Assembly (NCBI GenBank): GCA_947463665.1
Contig: CANHUD010000086.1
Span: 1 to 8,612, forward strand
Direction: 5' to 3'
From: Sphingobacteriales bacterium
GTDB taxonomy: Bacteria; Bacteroidota; Bacteroidia; Chitinophagales; Chitinophagaceae
Length of the DNA stretch: 8,612 bases
In this document: positions 1 to 6,990 of the stretch, one piece after another
How positions within the stretch are numbered: the first letter of the stretch is position 1
Layout of the letters: the number at the start of each line of letters is the position of its first letter
Made by a program: the position numbers and the translations under genes
The notes under the pieces: generated by a model
The model's database searches: none
Told to the model about the DNA's origin: nothing
Seen by the model: the letters and a program-made list of their open reading frames with translations, nothing else

Positions 1-6
1 TAGCTC

Positions 7-1800
7 ATGTCAGCCAAAAAATATATGTTCATGCCGCTGGTAGCGCTGTTGCTGCTCACCAGTGGTTGCGAAAAATTCCTGGACCGGAAGCCACTGGACG
101 CCTCATCGTCCACCAACTTCCTTTCCAACACCGAGGAAATGGAACTCGGTTTAAATGGGGTGTACGGAGCTGCATTTTGGCAGTTCCCGAACAACACCCC
201 CCTGTTGTTTGCCGTGGAAGCCTCTACGGATCTGGCGATCAAGCGGGGTGGTAATGCAGAGGATCAGGTAGCGTTGGGGAATGCCGGACCGTTTCTGGTG
301 AACAACGCCCTGGTGAATACCTGTTGGAGCAACGCATTCCGGCTGATCCAGCGCGCCAATCAGCAGCTGAAGGGCATGGAGAACGGAAAAGCCAATGTTC
401 CTGCGGCTACGTACGACCGCATCAAGGCCGAAACGCTCGTGCTTCGGGCCTGGGCCTATTTCCATCTGCTGTATATGTTTGGGGATGTACCGTTTTACAA
501 GGCGCCTCCTACCGTTGAAGAGATCCTGTCGGCCAAACGCATGCCTGTAGCACAGGTAGTGGCGGAATTGTACAAGGATCTGGATGAGTCGGTAGTCGGT
601 TTCGACAATGCCCGTGCGGCGGCGGTTCTGGCCAATGGCCGGGTGAATAAAGGCGTGGCGTTAGGGATTAAAGCCAAGCTGGCGTTGCTGATCAAAGACT
701 GGCGTACGGCGGCTACGGCTACCAAGGCAGTGATCGATGGCGGCAACTATGGGCTGAATCCCAGCTATCCCAATCTTTTCCTGCTGGCAGGCCAGCAGGC
801 GAATGTGAACCGGGAGATCATGTTCAACCAGGCTTATCCAACGGATCTGCTGGATCCTCAGAACTGGGGACCGATCCTCGGAGTTCCCCGTCAGGTTACG
901 AATTCTCAGAGCAGTCATTTCCCTTCACAGGCACTGATAGATCGCTATGAGAGCCGCGATGGCCTCCGGATTGACCAGTCGCCCGTATACGATCCCGCTA
1001 ATCCCCGCCTGAACCGCGACAGCCGCTTGCGGTGGACGATTTATATGCCGGGAGATACCATGGTATATAACACCCTCAAGACGCCGTCGCTACCCTATGT
1101 TCAGCCCAAAGAACGCACCATTTTCAACATTCACAGCAATACCCGTTTCCGTTTCAACTGGACCACCAACCGGTTTGATGCGGTTACCGGCAATAACGAC
1201 TGGATCGGTGCACAGGCATCCGGTATTCAGTGGCAGGTTAGTGCAACCGGCAACATTGGCGGTGTAGGCTATGTATGGAGGAAGTACATCGATTCCACCC
1301 AGTTTATCTGGGAGATCAAGACTGGCTATATTCTCATGAGGTATGCCGATATCCTGCTGACGTATGCGGAGGCCAAGACCGAACTGAATGAGGTGGATGC
1401 GAGTGTGCTGACAGCGGTTAATGCTGTACGGGCCCGGGTTGGTCAGCCTGCTGTAACTACAACGGCACAGGCGGCGATGCGCCAGATCATCCGACGCGAG
1501 CGGGTAGTGGAATTTGCCGGTGAGGGGCTTCGGCTCTTTGACCTTCGGCGCTGGGATATCTACGGAGAAGCCAATAGCGGACCTATCGTAGGTGCTGCTT
1601 TTAATCCAGCCGTTGCTCCTGCCACACCCACGTTCAGTGCTAATGAAGTACCCAATTATTCGAATAGTATTAATGAGCGTATCCGCTTCCGGAACCAGAC
1701 CCGTGCCAACGCGGATCCACGCTATAAATTATGGCCAATTCCCCAGTTTGAAGTAGATGCCAATCCAACCGGCATGCCTCAGAATCCGGGATGGCAGTAA
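7..1800 (+). CDS. SusD/RagB-family outer-membrane glycan-binding lipoprotein
   Basis: Surface lipoprotein that, in this family, forms the lid of a SusC TonB-dependent transporter and captures oligosaccharides for import. The 597-aa length is normal for a SusD. The N-terminus is a lipoprotein signal with lipobox L-T-S-G-C, lipidated Cys21, followed by EKFLD, the usual SusD opening. Family marks towards the C-terminus are AEAKTEL (454-460), the RRERVVEFAGEG-RLFDLRRWD block (496-517), and the closing LWPIPQ-E-DANP...QNPGW signature (575-596). The first Met (residue 1) gives a short basic n-region, and an in-frame TAG six bases upstream rules out a longer start. That TAG may be the stop of susC, normally directly upstream. 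The gene is followed by a strong hairpin terminator and converges on the GHL10 gene. The ligand cannot be predicted. The family call is firm; the link to the downstream operon is inferred from proximity. Confidence 0.95.
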   Translation: MSAKKYMFMPLVALLLLTSGCEKFLDRKPLDASSSTNFLSNTEEMELGLNGVYGAAFWQFPNNTPLLFAVEASTDLAIKRGGNAEDQVALGNAGPFLVNNALVNTCWSNAFRLIQRANQQLKGMENGKANVPAATYDRIKAETLVLRAWAYFHLLYMFGDVPFYKAPPTVEEILSAKRMPVAQVVAELYKDLDESVVGFDNARAAAVLANGRVNKGVALGIKAKLALLIKDWRTAATATKAVIDGGNYGLNPSYPNLFLLAGQQANVNREIMFNQAYPTDLLDPQNWGPILGVPRQVTNSQSSHFPSQALIDRYESRDGLRIDQSPVYDPANPRLNRDSRLRWTIYMPGDTMVYNTLKTPSLPYVQPKERTIFNIHSNTRFRFNWTTNRFDAVTGNNDWIGAQASGIQWQVSATGNIGGVGYVWRKYIDSTQFIWEIKTGYILMRYADILLTYAEAKTELNEVDASVLTAVNAVRARVGQPAVTTTAQAAMRQIIRRERVVEFAGEGLRLFDLRRWDIYGEANSGPIVGAAFNPAVAPATPTFSANEVPNYSNSINERIRFRNQTRANADPRYKLWPIPQFEVDANPTGMPQNPGWQ

Positions 1801-1830
1801 TCTTGCGAGTAGTTTAGAATCCAATGTCCA

Positions 1831-1868
1831 AAAACAAAAGGCGCCTGCAATGGGCGCCTTTTTGTTTT
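1831..1868. terminator. Bidirectional Rho-independent terminator between convergent genes
   Basis: Perfect 7-bp GC-rich stem AGGCGCC (1839-1845) / GGCGCCT (1853-1859) with a 7-nt loop TGCAATG. The stem extends through AAAA/TTTT, and with one bulged T through C-G and four more A-T pairs (1831-1834 with 1865-1868). An A tract on the left and a T tract on the right let it work in both directions. It lies between the stop of the SusD gene (1800) and the stop of the minus-strand GHL10 gene (1882). Confidence 0.88.
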
Positions 1869-1881
1869 CTTGCTATTGAGA

Positions 1882-3036
1882 CTATTTTATGAACGGATAC
1901 TGCCCCTGAAAAAACGGTAGCTTATCTTTTACGCCTTCGTAAAAGAACCAGGCCTCGCCTTTAAAGCCCGCCTGTCGGTTGGCCTGCACCATTTGCGTTA
2001 GGAAGCCATCTGTGGCCACATAGGTGCCGGATTTTACGAGTACGCCGGGGTAAACGATGGAAACATTCCCGTTCATGGCCGTTTTCTGCTGGGCAAGAGT
2101 GGCCGTATAGGCGTTAATGTCATACCGGTAGCATTGTGGGAATACAGCATCCACATAGCCACTGTCGACCCACGTTGGCCATGCCTGTAAATATTCATTC
2201 AGCGAAAAAGGAAAAGGGGAAGGAGACATCGTGAAGAGGACATTCGGCTTAACTGCTTTCACTTCGGTGCGCAGGCGTTTCAAAAAGCCGTTGAGTTTGC
2301 CGGCACGCCAGTTCAGCCAGTTGGTTTCTTTCGGATCGGAGGGCGGTTCCACGCCTCTTTCAGCGAGGTAGAGACTCCGGGTATAGGAGTCATATCCGGA
2401 GGTGGATGGCACGGCCGGCATCCGGTCATCGCCCTGCACGCCATCGATGTTATAGTTGGTGACCACCTCTTTGAACAGGTCGATCATAAAACCCTGCACT
2501 TCCGGGTGGAAAGGATTCAGCCAGTCGAACCCGTTCTTAACCACCAGCAGCCCGCCCAGATCTTTGGCTGCCCAGTGCGGTTTTGCCGATACAATGGGCC
2601 CGCCACTGGCGGAATAGGAAGAAGCAAAGCCATATTCAAACCAGGCATGCACTTTCAGACCGGCTGCATGTCCTTCGTCAATAATTTCTTTCAGTGGATC
2701 CCGGCCGGCGAAGCGTTCCAGAATCGGCTTCCCGATCAGCTTGTTCATCACCTCACTGGGATACATCGTCCGGGCATTGTTGTACACCACTACAAACAAA
2801 TGATTGATCCCGGCCGTCTTGCAATTCAGAACCGTTTGTCGGATATTGTCGCGGCTATCCAGTGCCGTACTCGCCGTGGTAGTGATCCATACACCCCGCC
2901 AGGCATTCGGATCCCAGGCCGGAGTGGGTGGAGTAGGCGGATTAGGTGCCGGGGTTGTACCACCTCCTTTTTTGGAACAACCAGCCACCACCAGAAAAAT
3001 ACAGAGCAAACTCAGCAAACGTACCTTCAAAATCAT
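1882..3036 (-). CDS. GHL10-family (DUF187) glycosyl-hydrolase-like lipoprotein, copy A
   Basis: Predicted TIM-barrel glycosidase of the family-10-like GHL10 group. The best-known member is E. coli DigH (formerly YddW), an outer-membrane lipoprotein that cleaves denuded peptidoglycan. The frame is open to an ATG at 3063 (393 aa), but I prefer the ATG at 3034-3036 (384 aa): it gives a compact basic n-region, hydrophobic core and lipobox V-A-G-C with Cys20, and is preceded by an A-rich run (GTAAAAGAT), whereas the upstream ATG follows a pyrimidine-rich CCTC. A Pro/Thr-rich tether of about 18 residues follows the Cys. Domain marks (384-aa numbering): RGVWIT (47-52), an ARTMYPSE block (88-95), HAWFEYGFA (130-138), and the acidic DGVQGDDR (198-205), where Asp203/Asp204 are candidate active-site residues. 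It is a paralogue of the protein at 5914-6987. It is divergent from the symporter operon and convergent with susD. The substrate is unknown. Confidence 0.9.
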   Translation of the reverse strand: MILKVRLLSLLCIFLVVAGCSKKGGGTTPAPNPPTPPTPAWDPNAWRGVWITTTASTALDSRDNIRQTVLNCKTAGINHLFVVVYNNARTMYPSEVMNKLIGKPILERFAGRDPLKEIIDEGHAAGLKVHAWFEYGFASSYSASGGPIVSAKPHWAAKDLGGLLVVKNGFDWLNPFHPEVQGFMIDLFKEVVTNYNIDGVQGDDRMPAVPSTSGYDSYTRSLYLAERGVEPPSDPKETNWLNWRAGKLNGFLKRLRTEVKAVKPNVLFTMSPSPFPFSLNEYLQAWPTWVDSGYVDAVFPQCYRYDINAYTATLAQQKTAMNGNVSIVYPGVLVKSGTYVATDGFLTQMVQANRQAGFKGEAWFFYEGVKDKLPFFQGQYPFIK

Positions 3037-3067
3037 ATCTTTTACAATTATGGAATTAAGCATGAGG

Positions 3068-3085
3068 AAATTAATAAATTAATTT
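3068..3085. promoter_or_regulatory. 18-bp palindrome, candidate operator in the divergent promoter region
   Basis: Perfect inverted repeat AAATTAAT-AA-ATTAATTT, with 8-bp arms and a 2-bp spacer. It lies between the GHL10-A gene and the symporter gene, and its last base is the first base of the TAGATTTG box. A dimeric regulator bound here could affect both genes. The region is about 82% A+T, so an AT-only palindrome could arise by chance; no regulator gene is present in the window to pair with it. Confidence 0.3.
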
Positions 3086-3092
3086 AGATTTG
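3085..3092 (+). promoter_or_regulatory. Candidate Bacteroidota -7 promoter element for the symporter operon
   Basis: TAGATTTG matches the TAnnTTTG -7 consensus of Bacteroidota housekeeping promoters. It ends 31 bp before the symporter ATG, which would give a leader of roughly 25 nt. I see no convincing -33 TTG-type element at the expected 19-21 bp upstream, so the promoter may be weak or activator-dependent. I found no clear equivalent for the minus-strand gene. Confidence 0.42.
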
Positions 3093-3123
3093 AGTCATAG
3101 ATAATTAAAAATTTAAAAAAGGC

Positions 3124-4971
3124 ATGCAGCTTCACTGGCTTGACATCGGGATCATTTTTTTATACCTGATGGGCACGCTCGCCCTTGGGTTTTATTTATC
3201 GAAGCGGGCCACGAAGGACCTGAATGCCTATTTTCTCGCGGGGAATTCGATGAAGTGGTACATGCTGGGGTTATCGAATGCCTCGGGCATGTGGGATATT
3301 TCCGGCACGATGTGGACGGTGATGATTCTGTTCGTCTATGGGCTTAAAAGTGCCTGGATTCCCTGGTTGTGGCCGGTGTGGAACCAGGTGTTCGTATTTG
3401 TTTTTCTGGCGATCTGGATGCGCCGCAGCAACACCATGACCGGTGCGCAGTGGATCAGTTTCCGGTTTGGAGAAGGACCTGGTGCCAAGCTTTCGCACAT
3501 CATCATTGTGATCTTTGCCGTAGTAAGTGTGGTAGGTTTTATGGCCTATTTCTTTGAAGGCATCGGAAAATTCTGTACGGCGATTTTACCATACGACCTC
3601 ACGCTGGATGCAGGTCTGTTCACCCTGCGGAGTGAACAGGTCTATGCGCTGATCGTGATTGGTATCACTACGATCTACACGCTCAAGGGCGGGATGTACA
3701 GTGTGGTAGCCACGGAAGTGCTGCAGTTTGTGATCATGACGATCAGTTGTCTGATTGTTGGGTACATCGCGTACAACAGTGTTACCGGAGAACAGGTGGC
3801 GGCGGTGGTGCCAAAAGACTGGGGCAATCTCTGGTTTGGTATGAACCTGGATCTTGACTGGAAGGCAACCCCTTATCCGGGTGTGAACGACAAGATCGCA
3901 TCGGACGGTTTTGGCCTTTTTGGCGCTTTATTTGGTATGATGCTGCTCAAAGGGGTGTTTGCCTCCCTGGCAGGTCCGGTTCCCAGTTACGATATGCAGC
4001 GCATCCTCAGCACCCGCACACCGGCGGATGCCGCGAAGATGAGTGCCAGTACCATTGCGGTGATGTATATGCCGCGGTATCTGATGGTGGCTGCTTTTGC
4101 TGTGCTCGGACTGGTTTATCTGCAACCGGAGATCGCCGCTATGGGGAAGGACATTGATTTTGAAAAAGTGCTGCCGCTGGCCATCAATAAATTCATCCCG
4201 GTTGGATTGAAAGGAATTTTGCTTGCCGGTCTGCTCGCAGCCTTTATGGGCACGTTTGCTGCCTTTATCAATGCGGCACCGGCCTACATCGTAAAAGACA
4301 TTTATCAGAAATACATCAACCCGGAAGCAAATGACCGCAAGCTGATCCGCCTGAGCATTTTTTCATCGCTGGTGCTGGTGGTAGTAGGTGTATTGTTCGG
4401 CTTCAATGCCTCTTCCCTGAACACGCTGACCCTCTGGATCACCTCTGCGCTCTATGGCGGGTATGCCTGTCCGAACGTGCTCAAATGGATCTGGTGGCGC
4501 TTCAATGGCTATGGCTATTTCGGCGGGATGCTGGCAGGGCTCATTGCCTCTACCGCGCTGCTGTTTTTCAAGCCGGAACTGGCCGGTATGTTCGGTATTG
4601 CAGCAGGTATTCCCGATATCTTTTTCTTCCCGGTGGTATTTGTCTTTTCGCTGATCGGTTCGATACTCGGTTCATTACTAACTCCAATGGATAATATGGA
4701 GGAAGTGAAGCAGTTTTACCGGCAGACGAACCCCTGGGGATTCTGGGGACCGGTGAAAGCCGCAGTATTGCGTGAAACTCCGGAATTCAGTCCGAATAGG
4801 GATTTCAAAAGGGATATGTTCAACATAGTTACGGGCATGGCCTGGCAGATGGCACAGGTGGTGATCCCGATCTATTTCATGATACGCGATCACCAGCAAC
4901 TGGCGATCTGGTCGGTAGTATTGTTCATCACCACCTGGTTACTGAAAAAATACTGGTGGGATAAACTCTGA
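3124..4971 (+). CDS. Sodium:solute symporter (SSS family, SLC5-like)
   Basis: Inner-membrane Na+-coupled transporter; relatives in Bacteroidota carry sugars, sugar acids and amino sugars. At 615 aa it is slightly longer than a core SSS protein. It has many hydrophobic segments, for example about 5-25, 63-98, 122-144, 172-186, 200-217, 264-284, 311-333, 361-390, 411-426, 464-481 and 500-518, plus a C-terminal extension of a polar stretch (520-563) and two further helices (about 566-588 and 592-607). Family marks are AYFLAGNSMKW (35-45), LKGGMYSVVATEVLQ (187-201), YDMQR (289-293) and NAAPAYIVKDIY (383-394). In the helix corresponding to TM8 of vSGLT, the Na2-site Ser pair reads Gly376-Thr377 by eye, so one hydroxyl ligand may be kept. 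It is the first gene of the plus-strand operon, its stop lying 4 bp before the DUF4434 start. The family is certain; the substrate is unknown but probably a product of the neighbouring enzymes. Confidence 0.93.
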   Translation: MQLHWLDIGIIFLYLMGTLALGFYLSKRATKDLNAYFLAGNSMKWYMLGLSNASGMWDISGTMWTVMILFVYGLKSAWIPWLWPVWNQVFVFVFLAIWMRRSNTMTGAQWISFRFGEGPGAKLSHIIIVIFAVVSVVGFMAYFFEGIGKFCTAILPYDLTLDAGLFTLRSEQVYALIVIGITTIYTLKGGMYSVVATEVLQFVIMTISCLIVGYIAYNSVTGEQVAAVVPKDWGNLWFGMNLDLDWKATPYPGVNDKIASDGFGLFGALFGMMLLKGVFASLAGPVPSYDMQRILSTRTPADAAKMSASTIAVMYMPRYLMVAAFAVLGLVYLQPEIAAMGKDIDFEKVLPLAINKFIPVGLKGILLAGLLAAFMGTFAAFINAAPAYIVKDIYQKYINPEANDRKLIRLSIFSSLVLVVVGVLFGFNASSLNTLTLWITSALYGGYACPNVLKWIWWRFNGYGYFGGMLAGLIASTALLFFKPELAGMFGIAAGIPDIFFFPVVFVFSLIGSILGSLLTPMDNMEEVKQFYRQTNPWGFWGPVKAAVLRETPEFSPNRDFKRDMFNIVTGMAWQMAQVVIPIYFMIRDHQQLAIWSVVLFITTWLLKKYWWDKL

Positions 4972-4975
4972 GGAT

Positions 4976-5917
4976 ATGATACCCATTACAGGTACGTTTA
5001 TAGATGAGATCAGTCACGATATCCCACACCAGAACTGGGGGGAAGCAGAATGGGAGCAGGATTTCCAGCATATGAAACGGATGGGCATCGATACGGTGAT
5101 CCTGATCCGTTGCGGTTACCGGAAATTCATCACCTATCCGTCTGACTGGCTACGGAAAAATATGGGCTGTTACACGCCACCGGTGGATCTGGTGGAGTTG
5201 TATTTACGACTCGCCGATAAATACGGTATGTCGTTTTATTTCGGTTTGTACGACAGCGGGAAATACTGGGATACAGGTGATCTGACGCATGAGATCGAGA
5301 GCAACCGCTTTGTGATCGATGAAGTGTGGAAGCGCTACGGACATCATGCCTCCTTTAAAGGCTGGTACCTGAGCATGGAGATCAGCAGACGGACTATCGG
5401 TTCTACCGAAGCTTTTCGTACCCTCGGGCGGATGTGTAAGGACATCAGTGGCGGACTGCCTACGTTCATCTCTCCGTGGATCGATGGTAAAAAAGCGGTG
5501 ATGGCAGCCTCTGCTGAACTAACCAAAACGGATATTGTATCCGTTCAGGATCATGAGCGGGAGTGGAATGAGATCTTCAGCGGACTGAATGGCGCTGTGG
5601 ATGCCGTGGCATTTCAGGACGGGCACATTGAGTATGATGAGCTGGATACGTTCTTTCAGGTGAATAAGAAACTGGCCGACCGCCACGGCTTGCAATGCTG
5701 GACCAATGCCGAGTCGTTTGACCGGGATATGCCCATCAAATTTCTGCCGATCAAGTTTGAGAAGCTGAAGCTCAAGCTGGAAGCGGCAGCCAGGCAGGGG
5801 TACGACAAGGCGATCACCTTCGAGTTCTCGCATTTCATGAGCCCGCAATCAGCCTACACCAGCGCACATCATCTGTTCAACCGATACATGGAGTTTAAAT
5901 CGACGTTTACCAAATGA
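4976..5917 (+). CDS. DUF4434 TIM-barrel protein, putative cytoplasmic glycoside hydrolase
   Basis: 313 aa. The opening ITGTFIDE (4-11), N-W-G-E-EW (20-26) and the MGIDTVILIRCGY block (36-48) are characteristic of DUF4434, a glycosidase-like TIM barrel of uncertain activity. Candidate catalytic acids at strand ends are Glu135 in GWYLSMEI (129-136), Glu246 in WTNAESF (242-248) and Glu283 in TFEFSHF (281-287); Glu135 and Glu246 would fit the clan GH-A pattern of acid/base on strand 4 and nucleophile on strand 7, but this is inference. There is no signal peptide or lipobox, and the only room for a longer start would lie inside the symporter gene, so the protein is predicted cytoplasmic, unlike the enzymes encoded downstream. 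It starts 4 bp after the symporter stop, and its own stop overlaps the next gene in ATGA, suggesting translational coupling. The family call is good; activity and substrate are unknown. Confidence 0.85.
   Translation: MIPITGTFIDEISHDIPHQNWGEAEWEQDFQHMKRMGIDTVILIRCGYRKFITYPSDWLRKNMGCYTPPVDLVELYLRLADKYGMSFYFGLYDSGKYWDTGDLTHEIESNRFVIDEVWKRYGHHASFKGWYLSMEISRRTIGSTEAFRTLGRMCKDISGGLPTFISPWIDGKKAVMAASAELTKTDIVSVQDHEREWNEIFSGLNGAVDAVAFQDGHIEYDELDTFFQVNKKLADRHGLQCWTNAESFDRDMPIKFLPIKFEKLKLKLEAAARQGYDKAITFEFSHFMSPQSAYTSAHHLFNRYMEFKSTFTK
5527..5545. repeat. Perfect 8-bp inverted repeat inside the DUF4434 gene
   Basis: AACGGATA-TTG-TATCCGTT, with 8-bp arms and a 3-nt spacer, lies within codons for T-D-I-V-S-V. 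It could form a small hairpin in mRNA or be a chance palindrome. No T tract follows, so it is not a terminator. Confidence 0.4.
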
Positions 5918-6987
5918 GAAGCATTTTTATTGGCCTGGCTTTGCTTGTTTTCGGAGCTGCACAGGCACAGGAACCGATCCGCGGCGTGTGGATCACCAAC
6001 GTGGCCAGTCAGGCGCTGAAATCTGAAGAGCAGATCCAGCGGGCAGTGGATAACTGTAAGAAGTATGGCATCAATACCATTTTTATGGTGGTATGGAATG
6101 CCGGTAAAACCATGTATCCCTCTGCTGTACTGGAAAAATACATCGGTATAAAGCAGGATCCGGTGTATGGTACACTGGATCCGCTGAAGGTGATGATCGA
6201 GAAAGCCCATGCCTCGAATATCCGCGTGTATGCCTGGTTTGAATATGGATTCGCGTATGCGTATCAGGATTCCAGCACCGTCTGGTTGCAAAAATATCCA
6301 CATTGGGTTGGAAGGAATGCTTCCGGAAATCTCCTCCAGAAGAATAAATTCTACTGGTGGAATTCCATGCATCCGGAGGTGCAGCAATTGCTGACAGAAC
6401 TAGTAACCGAAGTGGTCCGTAATTACAAGGTGGATGGTGTTCAGGGGGATGACCGGCTTCCTGCAATGCCGGCGGAAGGAGGGTACGATTCGTTCACCCG
6501 GAAGCTGTACAAAAAATCAACCGGTAAAAAACAGCCACCTCAGCAATTTGATGAGCCGGACTGGTTGCAGTGGAAAGCGGATCAGTTGAGCAGCTACGGG
6601 AAAAAACTGTATGCGGCGGTTAAGGCCATACGGCCTGAATGCCAGGTTTCCTGGGCGCCGAGTATTTATCCCTGGAGCAAGGAAAACTATCTGCAGGACT
6701 GGCCGAAATGGCTGAAGGAGGGCTATGCGGATAATGTGATTCCGCAGTTGTACCGCTACAACGTGGCCGCCTACGAGAAGATCCTGAAGGAGTTGAAAGA
6801 ACAGGTGCCTGAAAATATGCAGCACAGGGTTTTTCCGGGCGTACTAACCTCTTTGGGGGGTGGTTACCGGGTGAAAGAAGATATGCTGAAAGAGATGATC
6901 CAGCTGAACCGCCGGTATGGTTTTCAGGGAGAGACCTTTTTTTATTACGAGACCTTGCCATCATTGATAAACCCCATTTACGAATAA
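5914..6987 (+). CDS. GHL10-family (DUF187) glycosyl-hydrolase-like protein, copy B, soluble and exported
   Basis: 357-aa predicted TIM-barrel glycosidase, paralogous to the minus-strand protein at 1882-3036. Over the first 56 residues of the domain (RGVWIT at 23-28 through IG at 77-78), 32 are identical in an ungapped comparison. The N-terminus is a type I signal peptide ending A-Q-A|Q at residue 18, with no lipobox Cys, so this copy should be soluble in the periplasm while copy A is lipid-anchored. Domain marks are GKTMYPS (64-70), YAWFEYGFA (106-114), WWNSMHPEVQ (148-157) and the acidic DGVQGDDR (174-181), with candidate catalytic Asp179/Asp180. The ATG overlaps the stop of the DUF4434 gene by 4 bp, and the next gene starts 3 bp after this one ends. 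A 12-bp stem hairpin lies inside the gene (6156-6182). The family call is firm. E. coli DigH makes a glycan-strand substrate plausible but not shown. Confidence 0.92.
   Translation: MRSIFIGLALLVFGAAQAQEPIRGVWITNVASQALKSEEQIQRAVDNCKKYGINTIFMVVWNAGKTMYPSAVLEKYIGIKQDPVYGTLDPLKVMIEKAHASNIRVYAWFEYGFAYAYQDSSTVWLQKYPHWVGRNASGNLLQKNKFYWWNSMHPEVQQLLTELVTEVVRNYKVDGVQGDDRLPAMPAEGGYDSFTRKLYKKSTGKKQPPQQFDEPDWLQWKADQLSSYGKKLYAAVKAIRPECQVSWAPSIYPWSKENYLQDWPKWLKEGYADNVIPQLYRYNVAAYEKILKELKEQVPENMQHRVFPGVLTSLGGGYRVKEDMLKEMIQLNRRYGFQGETFFYYETLPSLINPIYE
6156..6182 (+). repeat. Intragenic hairpin, 12-bp stem with triloop
   Basis: Left arm GGATCCGGTGTA (6156-6167), loop TGG, right arm TACACTGGATCC (6171-6182). 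All 12 positions pair in RNA, 11 Watson-Crick and one G-U. It falls in the coding sequence of GHL10 copy B (codons for D-P-V-Y-G-T-L-D-P) with no T tract after it, so it is not an intrinsic terminator. A role in mRNA stability or translation pausing is possible, as is coincidence. Confidence 0.5.
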
Positions 6988-6990
6988 GTT

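Noticed and set aside
3037..3063. Upstream ATG at 3063 as start of GHL10-A
   Set aside because: It would add nine residues with an acidic Asp to the n-region of the lipoprotein signal, and it lacks the A-rich upstream context seen at the ATG at 3036; it remains possible.
2506..3087. 193-codon open frame on the plus strand opposite GHL10-A
   Set aside because: It is antisense to a clear GHL10 gene, has no domain-like pattern or signal peptide, and is rich in Arg, Pro and Gln as expected for a shadow frame.
3105..3116. Short inverted repeat TTAAA-AA-TTTAA before the symporter start
   Set aside because: The 5-bp arms in A/T-only sequence are likely by chance; it does not stand out from the surrounding low-complexity stretch.
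6121..6190. Paired GGATCC sites as traces of a mobile element or cloning junction
   Set aside because: The reading frame and GHL10 homology run through uninterrupted, and paralogue A aligns across the region, so no insertion is indicated.
5869..6387. 172-codon minus-strand frame opposite GHL10-B
   Set aside because: It lies inside a well-supported plus-strand gene and its His/Ile-rich translation resembles no known family.
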